The notes beneath the pieces are model-generated. The model was given only the letters and a program-made list of their open reading frames with translations. It was not told the DNA's origin and ran no database searches. A program made the position numbers and the translations under genes. DNA of 57,229 nucleotides, taken from an uncultured bacterium. GTDB taxonomy: Bacteria > Bacillota > Clostridia > Lachnospirales > Lachnospiraceae. Location of the stretch: contig CAOKFN010000030.1 of the NCBI GenBank assembly GCA_948467735.1, positions 1 to 57,229 on the forward strand, written 5' to 3'. Shown in pieces: positions 50,870 to 57,229 of this stretch (the first letter of the stretch is position 1; each line of letters opens with the position of its first letter).

Positions 50870-50922
50870 AAATTTATATAAGCGGCATGCTGTCACAAGA
50901 GCAAGGAGGTTTGTACAATTAG

Positions 50923-52725
50923 ATGGAATCAACAATAGATGCAGTATTTCCGGCCGGCAGATTTGACAAATTCCTTATGCTGACAGACGGCAACAGGCAG
51001 ATGTATGACTTTATGGGGGCGTATGTGTATTGCTCGCTGCATAAAATGATACGGCAGGAGGATGTAAAGCGTCTGGAAGATGCGGTTCGCAGGTGTGTGG
51101 AGCCGGGGGGTGGCTGTGTGGATGAGTGCGTTCATGTCATCAACGCACAGGGAGAGTATGAGAGGTTTTTGGTCAGCGTAGAGGACTGCGGCGATTCCGA
51201 ACATTATCGCATCGAGTTTCAGAATGTGTCCGACGGGGAGCGAAAGCTGGTTCGGGTCAATGAGAAATGCGCCGTGCTGCAGGATTATCTGACGGTCAGC
51301 GGCAAGGTCCTTTTTACTTACAAGCCCGTTACGGATGAATTTAGAATGTTCTGGATGGATTACGGGCAGGTGATAGAGGTTTACAATCAGCCGCTGGAGG
51401 AATGGATGGCGGAGGTTGTGCAAAAGAAGATGGTTGAGGGCAGGGATAAGGATATTTTTGAATTATTCTGCGCGGCCATGCGTCAGGAGGAGCAGATCCA
51501 GAATTTTTCTTTTCATGGGAGCATTCTCACAAGGGGCGGGACTCAGGATGCCTATAAGATTAAATTTCTGCCCAGAATGTATGGGGACGAGAAAACGGTA
51601 ATAGGCACATGGTATGTCATTAATGAACAGACGGGGAACGATGTGGATGATTTCGTAGAGGGAACCCAAGTGGACGGCATGACCAAGATATTGAACAAGA
51701 GAGCCATCACGGATTATGCGGAGGCGTCGGTAAAGGCGGGCGGTCAGGTTTCCATTGTCATGCTGGACGTGGACAATTTCAAGACGGTGAACGATACCTA
51801 TGGGCATTTGTTCGGGGATAAAGTTATTACCGCCGTGGCGGAAGTGATGAAGAAGACCATCGGAGAAAACGGAGCCGCGGGCCGCGTGGGCGGGGATGAG
51901 TTCATGGCGGTAATTAAGGATTTCGGGGATGAAGCGGGGCTGCGCAATTATCTTAGGACCATTAAGACCAATGTGGCGTCATTGTTTCAGGATAAACTGG
52001 GTGTCAACCGGATTTCCTGTTCTATCGGCGCTTCCCGAAGCGGAATTGACTCCGGCCAGTATAAGGAGCTTGTCAGGATTGCGGACAAGGCGCTTTATAT
52101 AGCAAAGCAGAAGGGCAAAAACCGTTTTATTATATACATGGAAGAAAAGCACGGCCAGTTTCATATGTCGGAAGACGACTGCGATATGATGGAAATTCGC
52201 GACAGCTTTTATTCGGAAAAGGATTTGAAACGTTTTAATGATCTGCTGGCGGAAACCGTTTTAAAGGGCAGCTCTTCGATGCAGGCATTATTGGATCACG
52301 CTGTTTCCGTGTTGACGATCGACAGGCTGATTGTGCTGTGGGGGAAGGATTTGGCGCTGACGGCCTTAAGTCCTAAGGGGCGTCCGGGGACGGAGGGAGA
52401 GCGGACGCTTTTGGAGTATGAAGGGTATCTGGATATGTTTCAGGAGGATATGCTGACCATTACCAATACCAATATGCTGGAATTTAATCTTCCCGAGGTC
52501 TATGCGGTTTTTCATGATAACGGGGTGAAGAGCGTGATACAGCATCTTCTTCGGGATGAGGACGGGAAGCTGGCGGGTATTATTCTGGCGGAGGAATGTG
52601 TGAATTTGAAGCATTTTCCCAAGCTGCCCACCCAGCTTTTTGAAAGCATGTGTAAGGTGGCGAACGCGGTGCTGATCAAAGAATCGCGGGCTGCCGCAGA
52701 CGGCGGCGGACGCGGAAATATCTGA
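50923..52725 (+). CDS. Diguanylate cyclase with PAS-like N-terminal and GAF-like C-terminal domains
   Basis: 600 residues; AAGGAGG lies about 13 bases before the ATG, a longer gap than usual. Residues 1-115 and 118-240 look like two PAS-type sensor domains. The GGDEF domain (about 245-405) starts DGMTKILNKRAITDY and has DVDNFKTVNDTYGHLFGDKV and an intact GGDEF motif (323-327); no RxxD inhibitory site precedes it. Residues 430-590 look like a GAF domain, an unusual position after the catalytic domain. No membrane segments. It should make cyclic di-GMP, which often controls exopolysaccharide. The membrane glycosyltransferase gene follows after 35 bp. Confidence 0.92.
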   Translation: MESTIDAVFPAGRFDKFLMLTDGNRQMYDFMGAYVYCSLHKMIRQEDVKRLEDAVRRCVEPGGGCVDECVHVINAQGEYERFLVSVEDCGDSEHYRIEFQNVSDGERKLVRVNEKCAVLQDYLTVSGKVLFTYKPVTDEFRMFWMDYGQVIEVYNQPLEEWMAEVVQKKMVEGRDKDIFELFCAAMRQEEQIQNFSFHGSILTRGGTQDAYKIKFLPRMYGDEKTVIGTWYVINEQTGNDVDDFVEGTQVDGMTKILNKRAITDYAEASVKAGGQVSIVMLDVDNFKTVNDTYGHLFGDKVITAVAEVMKKTIGENGAAGRVGGDEFMAVIKDFGDEAGLRNYLRTIKTNVASLFQDKLGVNRISCSIGASRSGIDSGQYKELVRIADKALYIAKQKGKNRFIIYMEEKHGQFHMSEDDCDMMEIRDSFYSEKDLKRFNDLLAETVLKGSSSMQALLDHAVSVLTIDRLIVLWGKDLALTALSPKGRPGTEGERTLLEYEGYLDMFQEDMLTITNTNMLEFNLPEVYAVFHDNGVKSVIQHLLRDEDGKLAGIILAEECVNLKHFPKLPTQLFESMCKVANAVLIKESRAAADGGGRGNI

Positions 52726-52760
52726 CTTGCCGGAAAATTTGTGCGGAGGAGAATGAGATA

Positions 52761-54332
52761 ATGCCCGAACAACAGAAGGAGTGTTCAGCTTTTTGCAAGA
52801 TTGTGGTGTATGCCTTTTCTTTTGTAATGGGGTTTATTGTCATTCTCCTAGTGTTTTGTTCGGGGTGGATAAGCTATTCCTATCAGCGTATCTTTTTGAT
52901 GGGAAACGGGCTGCTGCTCTGTTTAGGGATATCCGCGGGGGCGGGATTGGCTTTCGGACAGAGGAAATTCAGGAAAAGCAGCGGTATTCTGGAAAAATAT
53001 TCTTCAAAGGCTATTCTTTGGCTGACAATTCTATTGATTTTTGTACAGATATATATCTGCTATAACGCATACTTTTATACGGAATGGGACGTTGCAATGA
53101 TTATTCGGGATACGTTTCGGCTTGCGGAAGGACAACCCCTGCTGAACACGGTATATTTTTCCAATTATCCTAACAATACATTGCTGCTGGCCATTTTTTC
53201 CCTTATCAAAAAAGCGGATCTGTATTTCGGCGTTTTGGATGTACAGGAAGGAATTATGGGAATATTATGTGTACAGTGTTTTTTGTCCGGCTGGACGGGA
53301 TATCTGCTGTTTAAGCTTGTGCATGGTTTTACGGGATATTGGGGGGCATGGTGCGGCTGGTTCTGTTATCTGGCGCTGGTCGGAACCAGCGGCTGGCTGT
53401 TGATTCCTTATTCCGATTCTATGGGGCTCTTTTTTCCTACGGCGATATTGTATTTATATAGGAAGCTGCAGAACGGGAGGCGGGTCGGGCTGAAATGGGT
53501 TTTGCTGGGCCTGCTTTCTTGTCTGGGATATCATATAAAACCTCAGATTTTTATTGTTTTTATTGCCGTCGTGATCGTAGAAATTTTTACTCGCAGCCCC
53601 AAAGCCGTGGAGGAGAATAGCGGAGCCGCCAAAGGGAAGATAAAGAGACTGGGGCTGATGTATGCATTGGCGGGAATTTTTCTGGGGGCGCTTCTTCAGA
53701 GCTTCCTTGTGAGGGATATTACAAGGCAGCTGGATAAGGAAAAGGCCTTCGGAATGTCTCATTTTGCCATGATGGGGCTTAACACGGAAAATAATGGCGC
53801 TTATCTGGAAGAGGATGTGGATTTTTCAAGGAGTTTTCCTACAAAGGCCCAGAGGACGGAAGCGAATATGGAAGTGATAGGGCGGCGGCTGAGAGAAATG
53901 GGAGCAGGGGGCTTGGGCGTTCATCTTGTCCGAAAGCTTCTGACGGATTATGGGGACGGGACTTTCGCGTGGAAGCAGGAAGGGAATTTTTTCGGTTATA
54001 TTTATGAACAGAAAAATAAACTGATTTCGCCGACGCTTAGAAACGTCATATGGGGCGACGGCATGGCGAACGCTCTGAACGAGACCTTCAGACAGGGGAT
54101 ATGGTTATGCGTTCTGGCGGCGTCTCTCGGAGTGATTGGATATAGGAAAAAAGCGGATCCCGTGCTTGCTTCGATGCTTTGCTCCATGATGGGGCTGACT
54201 TTATTTGGATTATTGTTTGAGGCAAGGGCGCGGTATTTATATATTTATGTTCCGTTCCATATTGCCGCCGGCGTTCTGGGGGCAGGAAAAATTCTGCGAA
54301 TTGGTTCCCGCGATTGTTCACGAAGCTCTTGA
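52761..54332 (+). CDS. GT39-like (GT-C) membrane glycosyltransferase
   Basis: 523 residues, ATG behind GGAGGAGAATGAG. About eleven hydrophobic segments are seen. YFYTEWDVAMIIRDTFRLAEG near 105-125 has the loop aspartate typical of GT-C enzymes, NTVYFSNYPNNTLLLAIFSL is the next conserved block, and HIKPQIFIVFIAVVIVE follows. The C-terminal region ends with FEARARYLYIYVPFHIAAG. Such proteins take sugar from a polyprenyl-phosphate donor at the outer membrane face. It may be expressed with the diguanylate cyclase upstream. The ileS promoter -35 box overlaps its stop codon. Confidence 0.8.
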   Translation: MPEQQKECSAFCKIVVYAFSFVMGFIVILLVFCSGWISYSYQRIFLMGNGLLLCLGISAGAGLAFGQRKFRKSSGILEKYSSKAILWLTILLIFVQIYICYNAYFYTEWDVAMIIRDTFRLAEGQPLLNTVYFSNYPNNTLLLAIFSLIKKADLYFGVLDVQEGIMGILCVQCFLSGWTGYLLFKLVHGFTGYWGAWCGWFCYLALVGTSGWLLIPYSDSMGLFFPTAILYLYRKLQNGRRVGLKWVLLGLLSCLGYHIKPQIFIVFIAVVIVEIFTRSPKAVEENSGAAKGKIKRLGLMYALAGIFLGALLQSFLVRDITRQLDKEKAFGMSHFAMMGLNTENNGAYLEEDVDFSRSFPTKAQRTEANMEVIGRRLREMGAGGLGVHLVRKLLTDYGDGTFAWKQEGNFFGYIYEQKNKLISPTLRNVIWGDGMANALNETFRQGIWLCVLAASLGVIGYRKKADPVLASMLCSMMGLTLFGLLFEARARYLYIYVPFHIAAGVLGAGKILRIGSRDCSRSS

Positions 54333-54356
54333 CAAATTAGAAAACATCGTTATAAT
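54329..54356 (+). promoter_or_regulatory. Promoter of the ileS T-box transcript
   Basis: TTGACA (54329-54334), 16 bp, TATAAT (54351-54356). Expected start about 54363, overlapping the end of the upstream gene. Confidence 0.85.
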
Positions 54357-54611
54357 ATGTTATCAAATGAAGTAAATGCGATGACGAAGAGAGTAGTTGT
54401 CTCAGGAAAGCAGCAGCGAGCCGGCGTGGGTGGGAGGCCGGTGCCGGTAGGGGGACAATGAAAATCACTTCCGAGCAGTCAGGGCCAAAGGAAGGACAGC
54501 TGGCATGGGGGCAGAAGGATGAAAGGCTCCGCCATGAGTAACAGCTCTGCCCCGGTAGTCTTGGACGGCATTCCTCCGTTACGGGAAGGCATATCATTCC
54601 GACAGACCGGC

Positions 54612-54815
54612 GGAGGCTTTTGCGAAGGAGCAAGAGCGCATTTGCAAAGGTGCGAAGAGATGTTCGCGAAAGGGCATTTGCAAAGGTGTGAAAGGCGTTT
54701 GCGAGGGTGTGAAAGGCGTTTGCGAGGGTGCGAAAGGACGTTTGCAAAGGCGCGAAGAGCCGTTCGTGAAAGCGAGTAAAGGCTTTTATGAAAGCGCAAA
54801 AAGGCGTTTCGCAGC
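54612..54815 (+). repeat. 21-22-bp tandem array inside the T-box leader
   Basis: TTTGC-centred units start at 54619, 54641, 54677, 54698, 54719 and 54741, with degenerate ones near 54663, 54763, 54785 and 54805. The best unit is GCGTTTGCGAGGGTGTGAAAG. Neighbouring copies at 54698 and 54719 are nearly identical, so the array is young. It lies in the linker where T-boxes normally have Stem II/III. Confidence 0.85.
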
Positions 54816-54893
54816 AAGGGAGTTTTCCGGCAGGAAACGGCTGTGGGAACGTATGAGGTAACAGGTGGTACAGCGAGTATCCGAAAATTCGGG

Positions 54894-54925
54894 GCCTCGT
54901 CCTTTTACGGGACGGGGCTTTTTTT
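54894..54925 (+). terminator. T-box regulatory terminator
   Basis: GCCTCGTCC (54894-54902) pairs with GGACGGGGC (54910-54918), one U-G pair, followed by seven T residues. Confidence 0.92.
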
Positions 54926-55002
54926 GTGCCTGCGCGGCATGCTACCGATTTTCGGAACATGGATTCGTAAGAAAATAAATGTAGAAAGAAAGGAAGAAAG
55001 AA

Positions 55003-57229
55003 ATGTACAAGCAAGTTTCCGCCAATTCTAATTTTCAGGAACGTGAAAGGGCTGTGGAGGCCTTCTGGAAGGACAATGACATTTTCCAAAAGAGCATCGA
55101 CAGCCGGAAGGAGGGCCCGGTCTATACCTTCTATGACGGCCCCCCCACTGCCAACGGCAAGCCCCACATCGGGCATGTGGAGACGAGAACCATCAAGGAT
55201 ATGATTCCCAGATACCGCACCATGAAGGGGTATATGGTGCCCAGAAAGGCGGGCTGGGATACCCACGGCCTGCCCGTGGAGCTGGAAGTGGAGAAGCTTC
55301 TGGGCTTGGACGGCAAGGAACAGATTGAGGAATATGGTCTGGCGCCCTTTATTGACAAGTGCAAGGAGAGCGTGTGGAAGTATAAGGGAATGTGGGAGGA
55401 ATTCTCCGGGGCCGTGGGATTCTGGGCGGATATGGATCACCCCTATGTGACCTATGACGATAATTTTATCGAGTCCGAATGGTGGGCCCTGAAAACCATC
55501 TGGGATAAGGGGCTTCTGTATAAGGGCTTCAAGATCGTCCCTTACTGCCCCCGCTGCGGAACCCCTCTTTCCAGCCATGAGGTGGCGCAGGGGTATAAAG
55601 CGGTGAAGGAGCGCTCGGCGGTGGCCCGTTTCAAGTGCGTGGGGGAGGACGCTTATTTCCTCGCGTGGACGACCACCCCTTGGACGCTGCCCTCCAATGT
55701 GGCCCTGTGCGTGAATCCGGATGAGACGTATGTGAAGGTAAAGGCGGCGGACGGCTATGTTTATTATATGGCGAAGGCCCTTCTTGACAATGTGCTGGGA
55801 GGTCTGGCGAAGGAGGGGGAAGCCGCCTATGAGGTGCTGGAAACTTATGCGGGAAAGGATTTGGAACACAGGGAATACGAGCCGCTGTTCGCCTGCACGG
55901 GAGAATTTGTGGCAAAGCAGGGGAAGAAAGGGCATTATGTGACCTGCGATTCCTATGTGACCATGTCGGACGGCACGGGCATTGTGCATATTGCCCCGGC
56001 CTTCGGCGAGGACGACGCCAATGTGGGAAGAAAATACGATCTGCCCTTTGTGCAGTTTGTGGACGGCAGAGGCAATATGACGGAGGAGACTCCTTATGCC
56101 GGGAAATTTGTGAAGGATGCGGACCCGGAGATTCTAAAGGATTTGGACAAAGAGGGAAAACTGTTCTCCGCGCCGAAATTCGAGCATGATTATCCTTTCT
56201 GCTGGCGCTGCAGCACGCCGCTGATTTATTACGCAAGAGAATCATGGTTTATCAAGATGACTGCGGTAAAGGATGATCTGGTGCGCAATAACAAGACCAT
56301 CAACTGGATTCCGCCAACCATCGGCGAGGGACGTTTCGGCAACTGGCTGGAAAATATCCAAGACTGGGGCGTCTCCAGAAACCGCTATTGGGGAACGCCG
56401 CTGAATATTTGGGAATGCGAGTGCGGGCATATGGAATGCGTGGGAAGCAGGGAGGAGCTTGCCGCCCTGTGCGGGGATGAAAAGGCAGAGAGCGTGGAGC
56501 TGCACAGGCCCTACATCGACGCCGTCACATTCCCCTGCCCTAAGTGCGGGAAAACCATGAAGCGGGTGCCGGAGGTGATTGACTGCTGGTTTGATTCCGG
56601 AGCCATGCCTTTTGCCCAGCATCATTATCCCTTTGAAAATAAAGAGCTGTTCGAGCAGCAGTTCCCGGCTCAGTTTATCTCTGAGGCCGTGGATCAGACG
56701 AGGGGGTGGTTTTATTCCCTGCTGGCCGAATCCACCCTGCTCTTTAACAAAGCCCCTTACGAGAATGTCATTGTGCTGGGGCTGGTGATGGATGAGGACG
56801 GACAGAAGATGGCGAAATCCAAGGGCAATGTGGTGGATCCCTTTGAGGCGCTGAAGGATTACGGCGCGGACGCCATCCGGTGGTATTTTTATACCAGCGC
56901 CGCCCCTTGGCTGCCCAAGCGGTTCTCGGGAAAGACGGTGCTGGAGGGACAGCATAAATTCTTGGATAAGCTGTGGAATACCTATTATTTTTATGTGCTC
57001 TACGCAAATATCGACAATTTCGATTCGTCGAAATACACGCTGGATTACGATAAATTGACGGTGATGGATAAGTGGCTGCTTTCCAGATTGAACACCGTGG
57101 TGGGAGAGGTGGACAGGAATCTTGACCAGTACCGCATTCCCGAGGCAGCAAAGGCGCTGCAGGATTTTGCGGACGAGATGAGCAACTGGTATGTCCGCCG
57201 CAGCCGGGAGCGTTTCTGGGCAAAGGGCA
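55003..57229 (+). CDS. ileS: Isoleucyl-tRNA synthetase (3' partial)
   Basis: 742 codons are visible before the window ends; a full enzyme has about 1030-1050 residues. ATG at 55003 follows AGAAAGGAAGAAAG. The class I HIGH motif is HIGH (55-58) in ANGKPHIGHVETR; the KMSKS loop is KMAKS (602-606). GWDTHGLPVELEVEKLLGL and TTTPWTLPSNVALCVNPDE (start of the editing domain) identify IleRS. The HGLPVE form and the general layout look closer to the IleRS2 type than to the E. coli type, which would predict low mupirocin sensitivity; this subtype call is inference. It charges tRNA-Ile and is controlled by the T-box upstream. Confidence 0.97.
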   Translation, partial: MYKQVSANSNFQERERAVEAFWKDNDIFQKSIDSRKEGPVYTFYDGPPTANGKPHIGHVETRTIKDMIPRYRTMKGYMVPRKAGWDTHGLPVELEVEKLLGLDGKEQIEEYGLAPFIDKCKESVWKYKGMWEEFSGAVGFWADMDHPYVTYDDNFIESEWWALKTIWDKGLLYKGFKIVPYCPRCGTPLSSHEVAQGYKAVKERSAVARFKCVGEDAYFLAWTTTPWTLPSNVALCVNPDETYVKVKAADGYVYYMAKALLDNVLGGLAKEGEAAYEVLETYAGKDLEHREYEPLFACTGEFVAKQGKKGHYVTCDSYVTMSDGTGIVHIAPAFGEDDANVGRKYDLPFVQFVDGRGNMTEETPYAGKFVKDADPEILKDLDKEGKLFSAPKFEHDYPFCWRCSTPLIYYARESWFIKMTAVKDDLVRNNKTINWIPPTIGEGRFGNWLENIQDWGVSRNRYWGTPLNIWECECGHMECVGSREELAALCGDEKAESVELHRPYIDAVTFPCPKCGKTMKRVPEVIDCWFDSGAMPFAQHHYPFENKELFEQQFPAQFISEAVDQTRGWFYSLLAESTLLFNKAPYENVIVLGLVMDEDGQKMAKSKGNVVDPFEALKDYGADAIRWYFYTSAAPWLPKRFSGKTVLEGQHKFLDKLWNTYYFYVLYANIDNFDSSKYTLDYDKLTVMDKWLLSRLNTVVGEVDRNLDQYRIPEAAKALQDFADEMSNWYVRRSRERFWAKG

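Larger units (their letters stand above)
54363..54925 (+). promoter_or_regulatory. T-box riboswitch leader of ileS, unusually long
   Basis: Stem I is recognisable: GATGACGAAGAGAGTAG (from 54380), the distal AGCGAGCCGG and GGTGCCGG arms, and GGACAATGAAAATCACTTCC with ATC (54464-54466) as the isoleucine specifier codon. The T-box bulge AGGTGGTACAGCGAG (54863-54877) has UGGU, complementary to the ACCA end of tRNA-Ile. A terminator follows. Uncharged tRNA-Ile should stabilise the antiterminator and switch on ileS. The leader is about 560 nt, roughly twice the usual size, because a tandem array (about 54612-54815) lies between Stem I and the antiterminator. Confidence 0.88.

Noticed and set aside
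54519..54779. 86-codon ORF with HLQRCE/RLRGCE repeats in the ileS leader
   Set aside because: It lies entirely within the T-box leader, its repeats mirror the non-coding tandem array, and no ribosome binding site precedes it.
54337..55989. 550-codon minus-strand ORF across the T-box leader and ileS
   Set aside because: It overlaps ileS, whose motifs are unmistakable, and its sequence is low-complexity translation of the leader array.
1..57229. tRNA, rRNA, insertion sequences, integrase or attachment sites
   Set aside because: None were recognised by eye on either strand; only the Rpn-type genes hint at mobility.

Overview
The window looks like a chromosomal segment of a spore-forming Clostridia bacterium, most likely Lachnospiraceae; the genus cannot be told from the sequence. 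Pointers are a SpoVT regulator, a free-standing Spo0A-type DNA-binding domain, a T-box in front of ileS, purine-rich ribosome binding sites with frequent TTG/GTG starts, Rpn-type nuclease genes, and many surface proteins with choline-binding-like (CW_binding) repeats. No tRNA, rRNA, CRISPR array or recognisable insertion sequence was seen.

Layout. Bases 3-2096 hold the 3' part of a leucine-rich-repeat surface protein. An Rpn nuclease gene (2705-3703) and a GtrB-like glycosyltransferase (3732-4661) follow. A receiver-less Spo0A C-terminal domain protein (4811-5188) precedes a long co-oriented polysaccharide locus (5384-27518). That locus has membrane proteins, two initiating sugar-phosphate transferases (8197 and 18955), a Wzz-like co-polymerase, an EpsG-type polymerase, a PglF/CapD-like 4,6-dehydratase, an SDR reductase/epimerase and ten glycosyltransferases, interrupted by a second Rpn gene. 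No flippase was found. Bases 27814-35554 carry three secreted proteins sharing one cell-wall-binding module: a GH73-type glucosaminidase, a YD-repeat protein and, on the minus strand, a DUF5722 glycosidase-like protein.

spoVT (35918-36463) precedes a tight operon (36750-43647): an ABC-2 permease, an ATPase with a Wzt-type C-terminal domain, UDP-galactopyranose mutase (glf), a GlfT2-like galactofuranosyltransferase and a beta-helix protein. This reads as synthesis and export of a galactofuranose-containing glycan. A GH43-like protein with the same wall-binding module follows under a consensus promoter, then a YfhO-type membrane protein. The right end has pncB and a Uma2 nuclease (minus strand), a PAS/GGDEF/GAF diguanylate cyclase with a GT39-like membrane protein, and ileS behind an unusually long T-box leader; ileS runs off the window.

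How it may fit together (inference): the locus builds one or two envelope glycans, one containing galactofuranose, while secreted hydrolases anchored by a common module could remodel wall or glycan. The most unusual signals are short tandem arrays (21-39 bp units) between and inside glycan genes, one of them inside the ileS T-box leader, and a leader with three mutually complementary segments in front of the YD-repeat wall protein.
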